From positions 186,001-250,000 of the forward strand of contig CP064971.1 in NCBI GenBank assembly GCA_016699325.1: DNA of 64,000 bases, in the 5' to 3' direction. Below are positions 25,519 to 33,867 of the stretch, in pieces (the stretch's first letter is position 1; each line of letters begins with the position of its first letter). The position numbers and the translations under genes are program-made. Origin of the DNA: Methanolinea sp. GTDB taxonomy: Archaea > Halobacteriota > Methanomicrobia > Methanomicrobiales > Methanospirillaceae. Below the pieces are notes generated by a model. That model had not been told where the DNA came from. It saw nothing but the letters and a program-made list of their open reading frames with translations, and searched no databases.

Positions 25519-26904
25519 TCAGAGCTTCTTGAGAGCCTGTATAAGGATACCGATCGTCGCCTTCGCATCGCCGTAGAGCATTCGCGTGTTGTCCCGGTAG
25601 AACAGGTCGTTCTCGATTCCGGCAAATCCCTTCCCAGCACCCCGCTTGAGCACGATTACGTTCTTTGCCCGTTCGACATCGAGGATTGGCATGCCGAAGA
25701 GCGGACTGCCCTCCCGGTGCGCTGCCGGGTTGACGACATCGTTTGCACCGATCACCAGAACCACATCGGTATCCGGGAACTCCTGGTTGATCTCATCCCG
25801 GTCAAACAGGTGATCGTAGGAGATCCCGGCCTCGGCGAGGAGGACGTTCATATGCCCTGGCATCCGTCCGGCAACGGGGTGGATAGCGAACTTCACGCCG
25901 ATATCCCTGCTCTCGAGAAGGTCGGTCAGTTCCTTGACCTTCTGCTGGGCTTGTGCGACAGCCATCCCGTAGCCGGGAACGATGATGACGGTGTTTGAAT
26001 ATGCGAGCATCACCGCCGCATCGTCAGCCTCGATCGGCTTCATGCTACCCCGGATTTCCGTGCCGGTCTCCTCGGTTGCGCCGAACGCGCCAAAGAGGAT
26101 ATTCGAGACCGAGCGGTTCATCGCACGCGCCATCAGGAGCGTGAGCAATGATCCTGCGGCGCCAACGATGATTCCCGCGATGACCATTGCATAGTTAGGG
26201 GGTGTGAATGAGAAGCCGTCGAGCCCGACCGCAAGCCCGGTCAATGCATTGAACAACGAAATCACGACCGGCATATCGGCCCCGCCTATCGGGAGTGCCA
26301 TAAGGATGCCGAATCCAAGCGAGAGGAGGAAGAACATCGAGAGAATGAGTGAGAATGCTGCCGGCATCCAGGTCGGCTGCCAGATTACCAGTATGCCGGA
26401 TGCCACGGCCAGGGCAAGGACTGCCATGTTGAAGGCCTGCTGGCCTGGGAAGGTTACGGGCCGTGGCCGCATCCAGCCCTGGAGCTTCAGGAACGCGATG
26501 ATGCTTCCAGAGAACGAAACCGCCCCGATAAGTCCTCCGACAACGGCAAGTGCGCTGGTGACTGCAGTGGTGGTCCCGAGGAGGTGGACCGCAGCAATTC
26601 CAGCTGCCGCGCCGCCACCCATGCCGTTGTAGATTGCGACCATCTGGGGCATGTCGGTCATGGCAACTCGCTTTGCAGCGATGTATCCGAAACCCCCCCC
26701 GATGACAATCCCGATTGCCATCAGGCCGAAGTTGGAGAGGCCTGGGGAGAGGAAGGTGACGATTGTTGCGATCAGCATCGCTGCCCCCGCCCAGATGATC
26801 CCGCTCCGGGCGGTGGACGGGTGACTCATACGCTGCAGGCCAATAATGAATATGATGACTGTTGCTATGTAGACCGGGTCGATAAGAGCAGAGAGCTCCA
26901 CCAT
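25519..26904 (-). CDS. pntB: NAD(P) transhydrogenase beta subunit
   Basis: 461 residues from MVELSALIDPVYI; a longer frame upstream only overlaps pntA2. About nine membrane helices fill residues 1-270. The NADP(H) domain III follows with hallmark segments VPGYGMAVAQAQQKV, FAIHPVAGRMPGHMNVLLAE, LVIGANDVVNPAAH, LKRGAGKGFAGIEN and DNTRMLYGDAK. With pntA1 and pntA2 it couples hydride transfer between NAD(H) and NADP(H) to proton movement. The ATG follows the pntA2 stop by one base, so the three genes form one translation unit. Transhydrogenases are unusual in methanogens. Confidence 0.95.
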   Translation of the reverse strand: MVELSALIDPVYIATVIIFIIGLQRMSHPSTARSGIIWAGAAMLIATIVTFLSPGLSNFGLMAIGIVIGGGFGYIAAKRVAMTDMPQMVAIYNGMGGGAAAGIAAVHLLGTTTAVTSALAVVGGLIGAVSFSGSIIAFLKLQGWMRPRPVTFPGQQAFNMAVLALAVASGILVIWQPTWMPAAFSLILSMFFLLSLGFGILMALPIGGADMPVVISLFNALTGLAVGLDGFSFTPPNYAMVIAGIIVGAAGSLLTLLMARAMNRSVSNILFGAFGATEETGTEIRGSMKPIEADDAAVMLAYSNTVIIVPGYGMAVAQAQQKVKELTDLLESRDIGVKFAIHPVAGRMPGHMNVLLAEAGISYDHLFDRDEINQEFPDTDVVLVIGANDVVNPAAHREGSPLFGMPILDVERAKNVIVLKRGAGKGFAGIENDLFYRDNTRMLYGDAKATIGILIQALKKL

Positions 26905-26905
26905 C

Positions 26906-27214
26906 CTAGACCTCCTTTTCCGGCTTCTTCTTGCTGCGGTCGAACATCTGGAGGATCCGCTCGGTGATGACATAGCCCCCGGTCACGTTCGCTGCTCCAA
27001 GGACGACCGCGATAAAGCCGATGATCTTTTCCAGGCTCGTGGTCGCAAGGCCGAGTGCAACCATCGCACCGACGAGTACGATCCCGTGAATGAAGTTTGA
27101 GCCGCTCATCAATGGCGTGTGGAGAATCACCGGAACACGGCTGATGACGACGTATCCGGTGAATGCGGCAAGAACGGCGATATAGACCGAGATCCAGAAC
27201 ATGGTGATATCCAT
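26906..27214 (-). CDS. pntA2: NAD(P) transhydrogenase alpha subunit, membrane part
   Basis: 102 residues with three membrane helices (MFWISVYIAVLAAFTGYVVI, IHGIVLVGAMVALG, IIGFIAVVLGAANVTGGYVI) and the motif HTPLMSGSNFIHGIV, which is the C-terminal membrane segment of PntA found as a separate gene in split transhydrogenases. The tail is KKKPEKEV. The start overlaps the stop of pntA1 in a TAATG junction. Confidence 0.94.
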   Translation of the reverse strand: MDITMFWISVYIAVLAAFTGYVVISRVPVILHTPLMSGSNFIHGIVLVGAMVALGLATTSLEKIIGFIAVVLGAANVTGGYVITERILQMFDRSKKKPEKEV

Positions 27215-28356
27215 TACGGGGTTCCACCCCCGAGAAGATCGCGGGTCGGTCCGTGGCGTATCTCGCCGGCATGAACCAGGAGGCTTGCGGCCAGGATTTC
27301 ATCTGTAAATTCCGTCACCATCCCCCCATCCTTATCCACGAGGAGAGAAAGGAACGAGTGGAGGTTTTTTGCAAACATCTGGCTCGCGTGGAACGGGACT
27401 TCTGCCGGGAGATTCAACGAGCCCAGGATGGTGACCCCCCCTTCACGGATGGTCCTCCCCGGAACGGTCAGCTCGCAGTTCCCGCCAGATTCGGCAGCCA
27501 TATCAACGATAACGGCTCCCGGTCTCATCGTGGCAACAGTCTCCCTGATGATGAGGAGAGGAGCTTTCCGGCCAGGGATACTGGCGGTCGTGATGACGAT
27601 ATCTGCCCGTGCAACTGCTGCAGATACCATCTCCTGTTCCTTAACTTTTTCTTCGGGCGTAAGCTCGCGTGCATACCCACCCTGGCCTTCGGCGTTAATC
27701 TCCAGCTCGATGAACCTTGCACCAAGGCTGCGGACCTGCTCTCCGGCGGCGCGCCTGACATCGTAGGCCTCGACAACGGCACCGAGCCGTTTTGCCGTGG
27801 CAATTGCCATGAGACCGGCGACTCCGGCGCCGAGAATGAGCACGGTAGCCGGCCGGATCGTCCCTGCAGCGGTCGTCAGCATGGGGAGGAACTTCGGGCA
27901 GTGCGCGGCTCCCAGTAAGGTTGCCACGTACCCTCCGGCAGTAGCCTGGGAACTGAGCGCATCCATGCTCTGGGCACGGGTGATTCGTGGAACGAGTTCA
28001 AGGGCAAACGCTGTAATCTTCCGGTCCCGCATCCGGATGACAACTTCAGGATTTCGCGCTGCATTCATGAACCCGACCACTATCGTACCTTCGGCCATCT
28101 GCTCAACTTCGGCCACAGTGGGGGGCTGGACTTTCAGCACAATCTGTGCACCGCTAAACAGTTCAGCCCGGCTGTGCGCGATCGTTGCGCCTGCCTCCGT
28201 ATAGAGAGCGTCAGGGTAGTAGGCGCCCGTACCTGCGCCGTGCTCGATCCTGACACTATGACCCGATTTAATGAGCTTCTGCACGACCTCCGGTACGGTT
28301 GCCACGCGCTTTTCGCCAGGAGCCAGTTCCTTTGGAACGGCAATCACAAATGGCAT
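27214..28356 (-). CDS. pntA1: NAD(P) transhydrogenase alpha subunit, NAD(H) domain
   Basis: 380 residues beginning MPFVIAVPKELAPGEKRV. The RQD loop is present as RITRAQSMDALSSQA. The dinucleotide fold is VLILGAGVAGLMAIATAKRL followed by VVEAYDVR, whose Asp indicates NAD rather than NADP. IVITTASIPGRKAP and VIVDMAAESGGNCE are further family segments. It supplies the NAD(H)-binding domain I. Alanine dehydrogenase is a relative, but the split-gene context with pntA2 and pntB settles the call. A separate promoter lies upstream near 28405. Confidence 0.95.
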   Translation of the reverse strand: MPFVIAVPKELAPGEKRVATVPEVVQKLIKSGHSVRIEHGAGTGAYYPDALYTEAGATIAHSRAELFSGAQIVLKVQPPTVAEVEQMAEGTIVVGFMNAARNPEVVIRMRDRKITAFALELVPRITRAQSMDALSSQATAGGYVATLLGAAHCPKFLPMLTTAAGTIRPATVLILGAGVAGLMAIATAKRLGAVVEAYDVRRAAGEQVRSLGARFIELEINAEGQGGYARELTPEEKVKEQEMVSAAVARADIVITTASIPGRKAPLLIIRETVATMRPGAVIVDMAAESGGNCELTVPGRTIREGGVTILGSLNLPAEVPFHASQMFAKNLHSFLSLLVDKDGGMVTEFTDEILAASLLVHAGEIRHGPTRDLLGGGTP

Positions 28357-28404
28357 GCCTCGTTCTCCCTGCACATGGTTTCCAATTCTCCAACGAAACA
28401 GTTG

Positions 28405-28416
28405 TGGTATACTAAT
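28405..28416 (-). promoter_or_regulatory. TATA candidate for the pnt operon
   Basis: On the minus strand ATTAGTATACC lies about 50 bases before the pntA1 ATG and just after the arcS stop. It would allow the transhydrogenase genes to be transcribed apart from tgtA-arcS, with a leader of about 25 bases. Confidence 0.4.
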
Positions 28417-28422
28417 GGAGTG

Positions 28423-30054
28423 TCACTGTTTCAATACTTTACGCACCCTGACGGCAACACCACGTGATGATCCTTCCATCTCGAACGCCGGCATTGCCGC
28501 CCTGCCGGTAGCCAGGGCCTGCGGACCTTCCACCAGAACCTCGTCCCCCTCCCTAATTCGCGGATCTGCCGAGGCGACTCCCGGAGCGAGTATATCACCC
28601 CTCACCGGGAAATTATCGATAGTCACCCGGTACCCCTCCGGGATGAACTTCCACCCCTCGAATGTTGGCCGAAGGAGACCGGTTCCGGGATCGAGAGAGA
28701 AAAGCGGGTCTTTGCCTTTCCTGACCAGGAGATCCGGGTGCTTCCAGCGGATGCTCATAGCGCGGGTATCCACCTCCACCCCGAACTGGAAGGAGAGGGT
28801 CCCACGGACGATATCATGGCGGATGGCCCGCTCGCCTTCCAGGGTTTCGCTGAGACGGGCAAGCGCCCTGTCTGATGCCGGCCGATCGCCCCCGGTACAT
28901 TCAATTTCCCTTTCGCAGATCGCGGCGGCCATCTCTGCAGCCTGCAGGGCCCCTCCTTCGAGGTGTGCGATAACCCTCCGGTACGGGTGGCGGGAGAGAA
29001 AGCCGGCCAGTATACCTGCTGTTGCGGCAAGCTCCTCCCGGTCCCAGTAGCCGGTGACAGGGATGTCATAGTGGGCGGCAGGGTAAATCCGTTCGATCTC
29101 GCGGGGGACCAGCCCGAGCGGCGAGGTGACGATCAGTTCCACAGCCCTGCCGGCAACGGCCGCCGTAAACCTGCGGTGGCTCTGGGAGAGGGAGTAGGGC
29201 TTTCGTGCAGAGCAGGGGAGAAGGACAGCCACATCGCTCTGGGGAGGGAGATACCGGTCGAGCACGCGGGTCGCAAACCTCCGGACTTCAGGCCGGGAGA
29301 GGGCATCCCCGCCCATGGCCCCGAGCCTGACGTTGCGGACTACTGGTATGCGCTCCTCCATGAACAGTGTCCTTGAATCAAGGTGCCGGATAATTGCGAC
29401 ATGCGCTGCCACCATCTGTGCCCGGCTGTCAACAAATTCCCTGGTCTGGTGCAGGAAAATGAACTGCCTGATCAGGGCGAGTTCCCGGTCAAGGGCGAAC
29501 CGGTTGTGCTGCAGGAGATCGGACTTTCGGCAGCCCGGGCAGGAACATGCCCCTTCGTTCATGATCTCCTGGGGAAAGTTGCCTTCAGGGAGACAGAAGA
29601 GTCCTTGAGCGGTTTTCAGGTCGACAGCAGTATAATCGAAGAGGTCAAAGCCTGTGTAGCAGAGGATATGGGCATTTGAGGGCAGCGCGGCCCCCGGTGC
29701 ATACCATGCTGTATCAGGAGGGACCGCTTTTTTTAACCGGGCGAGCCATTCAACGTAATTCCGGGGGTTCTCAAGAACGGTATGCCAGCCGGGAACGAGA
29801 ACGCAGTCTCCTGATGATGCCTCCGGTTCCAGTGCCGGGTGAATGGCAACCGGCTGCTCTTTGCCGCGCACATGGTAGCGCCGTGCGAATTCCTCAGGGG
29901 CTGCCAGAGGAACGTTGGAGAGCTCCCTGCAGGCAAGGTCAGGGAAGAGGCGCCGCGTATCCACGGCAGCCGGGAGGTGGAGCGGCCCGTCCGGGGTTGC
30001 GAGGACCGATATCCGGGCCAAGCCGTCTCGCCGGATCACTTCATACCGGGTCAC
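28423..30054 (-). CDS. arcS: Archaeosine synthase subunit ArcS
   Basis: 543 residues. The diagnostic ArcS motif P-C-x3-K-P-Y-x2-S-x2-H is intact (PCSARKPYSLSQSH). A Cys pair region NEGACSCPGCRKSD may bind metal. The C-terminus is a PUA RNA-binding domain (YRVTIDNFPVRGDILAPGV, EGDEVLVEGPQALATGRA). ArcS adds lysine to preQ0 at position 15 of tRNA; RaSEA, encoded at 3.6 kb, finishes archaeosine. Its start overlaps tgtA by 14 bases, giving an operon for consecutive steps. Confidence 0.93.
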   Translation of the reverse strand: MTRYEVIRRDGLARISVLATPDGPLHLPAAVDTRRLFPDLACRELSNVPLAAPEEFARRYHVRGKEQPVAIHPALEPEASSGDCVLVPGWHTVLENPRNYVEWLARLKKAVPPDTAWYAPGAALPSNAHILCYTGFDLFDYTAVDLKTAQGLFCLPEGNFPQEIMNEGACSCPGCRKSDLLQHNRFALDRELALIRQFIFLHQTREFVDSRAQMVAAHVAIIRHLDSRTLFMEERIPVVRNVRLGAMGGDALSRPEVRRFATRVLDRYLPPQSDVAVLLPCSARKPYSLSQSHRRFTAAVAGRAVELIVTSPLGLVPREIERIYPAAHYDIPVTGYWDREELAATAGILAGFLSRHPYRRVIAHLEGGALQAAEMAAAICEREIECTGGDRPASDRALARLSETLEGERAIRHDIVRGTLSFQFGVEVDTRAMSIRWKHPDLLVRKGKDPLFSLDPGTGLLRPTFEGWKFIPEGYRVTIDNFPVRGDILAPGVASADPRIREGDEVLVEGPQALATGRAAMPAFEMEGSSRGVAVRVRKVLKQ

Positions 30055-31495
30055 ACCGCACCTCGCACCCAGGAAGCTCCCGCCGGAAAGTGTCCAACCA
30101 TCGTCCAGGGGTAAAAATACAGAACCTCGATCCCGGGTTGGCGGTCACCAGGGCCAGCACCCCGGCGCAACCCTGCACCACCATCTCCTCGTCCCACTCC
30201 GGAATCTCGCTCTGGCCGATTGGAAATGTTTCCCGGAGTTCGGGTGGAAACGGGCCGAACGGAGGCTTGAAGAAGAGGGTCGTGTCGTACCCGGAGCGCT
30301 TTTTCCCGTCCACAGCGACGAGCACATTACTGCCGGTTGCAATCCGCCGGATCTGCTGCTGGAAGGCCGCCACCTCGGTCCTGAGACAGCTCTCGCTTCC
30401 CCGGTAGAAAAATCTCCGCTTGCTGCTCCGGTCAAACGGCTCAAGCTCCGGACCCCTGCCGAGTAGCTCGCGGTACGCCCGCAGGAGCTGGGGATGGGCC
30501 CGGCACCGCTCGTCCACGAGTTCCCATAGCACCCCGTCAGTTATCGCCTGGCGGATACGGGAGATCTCGGCGAGGCTGACTGCAAGGTTGTGGAGGGAGA
30601 GGAGCCGGCCCAGGTCGGGCGACGCCCGCAGTTCTGCGGCGGTATAACCCCGGCACACCGGGCAGGGGCAGGGAAGTTCCACAAGCTCGTCGATCCGGTA
30701 ACTTCCCGAAGGAGTCAGGTACCGCCTGTCCCTGGCATACAGCGCATAGGCGGCGGAATCGAAGACATCGCATCCCATTGCCACGGCAAGTGCGAACATC
30801 GAGGGATGGCCTGCCCCGAAAAGATGGATGCACGAGGAGCGGGGGATACCGCGCTGAGCGGCCATCACCACCCGGACCAGCTCCGCGTAGCGGTACGATT
30901 CCATCAGCGGGACCACAGCGCCGATAGGACAGAATGAAAAGCCCATCCCCCCGACCATTCGCCCGGCAGCTTCCCGCAGATCCTCGAACATCCCCCCCTG
31001 GACCGGGCCGGCGATGGGTGCATCCGGTCCGAGCTTCTCCCGCGCCTCGCGGAGCCGTTCCAGGGTACAGGAGAGGTCGTCTTCCGCTTGTTTTCTACCG
31101 GATTCGGGGGAGGTGGGGATATCGAGCGGCACCCAGATATCGCTCCCGATCGCCTGCTGAAATTCCAGGGTCTCGAGGTTTCCGATCTCCACTGCGCCGT
31201 AGACCGAGAGCTGGAACGAGCCGGAATCGGTCATGATCAGACCATCGAACCCGAGCAGGTGGTGAAGGCCTTCGCAAAGCGCCTGGTCGCGGTACTCGTT
31301 GCTACGGGAGAAGATGTAGGCATTGGTGATGATGCCTTCGGCACCCATCGCTTTCATCTCTGCGGGTGAAACCGGCTGGAGATGGGGGTTGACCACCGGC
31401 AGGAGCAACGGAGTCCGGACCGTCCGGTTCCCTGCACGGAGACGGCCGATCCTCCCGGCAATATCCTTGTCGAGAACCTCGAAGCTGAGAGGCAT
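30041..31495 (-). CDS. tgtA: tRNA-guanine(15) transglycosylase, archaeal
   Basis: 484 residues. GRIGRLRAGNRTVRTPLLLP begins the barrel; GLIMTDSGSFQLSVYG holds the first active-site Asp; VQGGMFEDLREAA and CPIGAVVPLMESY line the base pocket; the zinc site is in ELPCPCPVCRGYT with a later His in LSLHNLAVSLAE. It swaps guanine-15 of the D loop for preQ0. The C-terminal extension (about 345-484) shows no PUA domain, which is instead carried by ArcS. The first gene of the tgtA-arcS pair. Confidence 0.94.
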   Translation of the reverse strand: MPLSFEVLDKDIAGRIGRLRAGNRTVRTPLLLPVVNPHLQPVSPAEMKAMGAEGIITNAYIFSRSNEYRDQALCEGLHHLLGFDGLIMTDSGSFQLSVYGAVEIGNLETLEFQQAIGSDIWVPLDIPTSPESGRKQAEDDLSCTLERLREAREKLGPDAPIAGPVQGGMFEDLREAAGRMVGGMGFSFCPIGAVVPLMESYRYAELVRVVMAAQRGIPRSSCIHLFGAGHPSMFALAVAMGCDVFDSAAYALYARDRRYLTPSGSYRIDELVELPCPCPVCRGYTAAELRASPDLGRLLSLHNLAVSLAEISRIRQAITDGVLWELVDERCRAHPQLLRAYRELLGRGPELEPFDRSSKRRFFYRGSESCLRTEVAAFQQQIRRIATGSNVLVAVDGKKRSGYDTTLFFKPPFGPFPPELRETFPIGQSEIPEWDEEMVVQGCAGVLALVTANPGSRFCIFTPGRWLDTFRRELPGCEVRCDPV

Positions 31496-31618
31496 GTAAC
31501 AGGTCTGCAGTATCTGGGCTCGCGATCAGCAAGAAGGTATGGCTTACAAAGACCCCGTATTGAGCGAAGGTAAAGCGAGGATGTTGTCCTGAATTCCTGC
31601 TTTGGGAAAAATGGGATA

Positions 31619-31772
31619 ATTTTTCCTTACCGCAGGTTTCACGAAGCGAAATCCAGGCGGTGAACGGTTTTACCGACGTTCATGACGCTCACTTTGTTCA
31701 ACCCTGTCTTTAGGAGAACAGCCAGACAGGGAATTCTGCGATGATTGTCTAATCATCGCAGTAAGGAAAAAT
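31619..31772. repeat. 154-base element with terminal inverted repeats and three internal hairpins
   Basis: A perfect 12-bp terminal inverted repeat (ATTTTTCCTTAC at 31619-31630 and its complement at 31761-31772) encloses three hairpins: 31661-31682 (CGGT-TTT-ACCG with TGAA/TTCA outside), 31702-31731 (8-bp arms CCCTGTCT/AGACAGGG) and 31736-31761 (11-bp perfect arms around GTCT). No open frame fits. It may be a structured RNA closed by a 12-bp stem or a miniature inverted-repeat element. A T tract at 31783-31788 follows on the plus strand. No obvious target-site duplication is seen. Confidence 0.6.
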
Positions 31773-31798
31773 GGTGCTACCCTTTTTTACGAATCTAA

Positions 31799-32482
31799 TC
31801 AACCCAATGTGTATTTCCTGATTAGCTCGGATTTCATCGATGCTAGATTGCCCTGGCCTGTGCTGTAACCCGCAACTTTCTGCATGTGAGCACTATTGAC
31901 CTTCTGCAACATTCCAGTGTTCGAACCCGTACCCGATTGGACGACCACCACCGGGCTCAACCCTCCTTTTTGTATCCTCTGAAGATTTGCAAGGACTGAT
32001 GACTTTGTGATGTCCTTTTTCAGGAGAAACCTGTTCAGGAAGGAATTATATGGATCCTCCTGGCTCGTTCCAGAAGATGGTTTGGTTGGATCAAAGGACC
32101 CCCCGAGCCTGATGAACATATTGGTACTGGGCGAAAGCTCATACGAAATACGTTCGACTCCGGAAGGTTTCATATATGATAGGGTCAGGATTACCTTGGA
32201 AAGCGGCCTTCCGCTCAAAGCTGCCTCGCGGATTATGCTCTTCAGATATGTGCAGAGCACATACTCAGAATTGATTATCCCGTCCGGCCTAATACTGAGC
32301 GCGCTGACCGATAGCGGGGCCGTTGCTGTCAGTTCGATTTCCGTCACACCATGGCTTCCCGCCATAACTTCTCTCATGCTGAGACAGGCGATATCAGCAT
32401 CATAGGCACTGACTGTTCCCACGACAAGCAGGCAGAGGAACAAAGCGCCAGCGACGTTCAGACATTTTCTGGAGTTATTCAT
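31799..32482 (-). CDS. Secreted protein of unknown function, AT-richer than neighbours
   Basis: 227 residues from MNNSRKCLNVAG (ATGs a few codons upstream are possible). A signal peptide (ALFLCLLVVGTVSA) is clear. The mature chain has a beta-rich half (GVTEIELTATAPLSVSALSI, LSKVILTLSYMKPSG) and a C-terminal basic half with LKKDITKSSVLANLQRIQKG and QSGTGSNTGMLQKVN. No known domain is recognised. Codon choice is more AT-rich than the surrounding genes, and it sits next to the inverted-repeat element at 31.6 kb, so recent arrival is possible. Confidence 0.7.
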   Translation of the reverse strand: MNNSRKCLNVAGALFLCLLVVGTVSAYDADIACLSMREVMAGSHGVTEIELTATAPLSVSALSIRPDGIINSEYVLCTYLKSIIREAALSGRPLSKVILTLSYMKPSGVERISYELSPSTNMFIRLGGSFDPTKPSSGTSQEDPYNSFLNRFLLKKDITKSSVLANLQRIQKGGLSPVVVVQSGTGSNTGMLQKVNSAHMQKVAGYSTGQGNLASMKSELIRKYTLG

Positions 32483-32918
32483 GGTCATCATCTGTTGTGT
32501 TGAACTATATATTTGTCCCGCTCATATTCCCACGAAGTAACTTCAAAATTGAGAAAGCATTCAGTAAAATGTGTTATCCGCTTTATGTGTATTCCCGACA
32601 TGATGGGAAAATGATTAAACGGGAATATGAGACTCTTCTTGCCAGGCTAAAATGTGAACTGAATCATTGGACTGACCATCCCGGTATTTCGCTCTTTGAT
32701 CGAAGATTTCATTAAAATTGGTCAAAGATGCGCTCCCTCTTCAGAGATTGCACAGATATTCACGGAGCTTTGTCGTCAAATTCGTTTGTATTGATGTACT
32801 TTTTTACCGGGAAGATTTTTTTTAAATTTATGCAGAATTCACTCAAAGAAGCAATTACAGGCCTTGGCTGAATGATAGTCCTGATAGCGGGCTATAATAA
32901 TAATTACCTGTTTGAGGA
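32483..32918. other. AT-rich gap, no convincing gene
   Basis: A 72-residue plus-strand frame (32497-32715) containing MCYPLYVYSRHDGKMIKREY is the only candidate and has no ribosome site or known domain. The rest (32716-32918) has A/T tracts such as TTTTTTTAAATTTATG near 32817-32832. It probably holds the promoter of the secreted protein and the end of the AMMECR1 transcript. Confidence 0.4.
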
Positions 32919-33488
32919 TCACCCTTCTTTCTTTTCACAAAAGACCTGCCCTTCGAAGGTAAAGACCTCGATCTTCTCGTTCCGCCAGCAGCCGGCAGGG
33001 AGTCCGGCCTTCAGGCAGGTATGATCCAGGAACTCGCGGCTGTCCCACCCCCATTCTACCGGCACCTGGGGAAGGAGCAGTCCGCTCCTCCCGTGCCCCT
33101 GGACGATCAGGCCATGCTTCCCGACCTTGACTGCCGCAGGGCGGGCTTCCGGATCCGGAGAGATCGGTTCGGGAATGGACAGGACGGTAACCTCGATTCG
33201 CAGCAGCGGGAGCTCCGGTGCACGGACCGGGGGGAAGCGCGGGTCCCGGATAGCGGCGGAGATGGCAGCATCGCAGAGCGCCTCCTTCAGGGAATGTGTC
33301 GGGTAAGGAAACCCGATACACCCACGGAGCTCGCCGTCCCTGGTGAGGGTCACAAAGACGCCGCGCTTCTCCGAAAATACCGGGGGGAAGGTCGGAAGGT
33401 CCCTGTTCGTCCGGCCGATATGCTTCTCGAGCACCGCCCGGGCGACCCGGATTGCCAGCGCTCCTTCCTCATCGGTGAGGACATGCAT
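32919..33488 (-). CDS. AMMECR1 domain protein (AmmeMemoRadiSam protein A type)
   Basis: 189 residues from MHVLTDEEGALAIRVARAVL. The AMMECR1 signature is GELRGCIGFPYPTHSLKEAL; later segments are LLRIEVTVLSIPEPI and GLIVQGHGRSGLLLPQVPVE. A longer upstream frame would run through the RNase P RNA gene and is not credible. A TATATATATA box at 33511-33520 lies about 27 bases ahead of the ATG, so the mRNA is probably leaderless. The family often occurs with Memo and a radical SAM protein, neither of which is nearby. Biochemical role unknown. Confidence 0.9.
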   Translation of the reverse strand: MHVLTDEEGALAIRVARAVLEKHIGRTNRDLPTFPPVFSEKRGVFVTLTRDGELRGCIGFPYPTHSLKEALCDAAISAAIRDPRFPPVRAPELPLLRIEVTVLSIPEPISPDPEARPAAVKVGKHGLIVQGHGRSGLLLPQVPVEWGWDSREFLDHTCLKAGLPAGCWRNEKIEVFTFEGQVFCEKKEG

Positions 33489-33494
33489 CACGCT

Positions 33495-33520
33495 AAATAT
33501 ATCGGACGCATATATATATA
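33495..33520. promoter_or_regulatory. Divergent promoter region for AMMECR1 and rnpB
   Basis: Two TATA elements lie in 26 bases. AAATATAT (33495-33502) is about 25 bases ahead of the rnpB 5' end on the plus strand. TATATATATA (33511-33520) is about 27 bases ahead of the AMMECR1 ATG on the minus strand. Each element lies inside the other's start region, so the two polymerases should compete. Confidence 0.55.
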
Positions 33521-33867
33521 GGAGAGGGAGAGTGCGGCTGACGGTGGCCGGGGCAACCCGGCCGCTGAGGAAAGTCCCCCCACCACCTGGGCACGCAGCC
33601 ATATGCAAGTATGGGTGGCGAGAGCCACGGCACTGGCACAGAAACGACACGGCCTGCTCACAGCCATGAAGCGACAGAGCCTTCAAGGGCGAGACATGCC
33701 GAAAGGCATAAGATAACTCGCTGAGCGCAGGGGCAGGATACGATGAAACGGCGAATCCCTGCGGGTGCAAGCCAGAACAGGGTATCGTGGCTGCTCAGGC
33801 ACAAATACCCGGGTATGGCGCCAAGCTGAATGCCGCACCGAACAGAAGGGGGCTTACTCCTCCCACT
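33521..33867 (+). ncRNA. rnpB: RNase P RNA, archaeal type A
   Basis: The conserved RNase P core can be followed in order: GAGGAAAGTCC near 33567 (CR-I), ACAGAAA near 33639, GGGTGCAAGCC near 33764, and the 3' conserved block ACAGAAGGGGGCTTACTCC near 33842. GGGAG near 33526 and CTCCTCCC near 33858 can pair as helix P1 to set the ends, which are approximate to a few bases. The RNA is the catalytic part of the enzyme that trims tRNA 5' leaders. A TATA element precedes it and a T6 tract at about 33901-33906 may end it. Confidence 0.94.

Noticed and set aside
32497..32715. 72-residue plus-strand frame
   Set aside because: No ribosome site, no known domain and it lies in AT-rich sequence where short frames arise by chance. 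It remains possible but is not supported.
32919..33770. Longer version of the AMMECR1 protein starting at 33770
   Set aside because: The extension would be antisense to RNase P RNA, and a TATA box fits a leaderless start at 33488.
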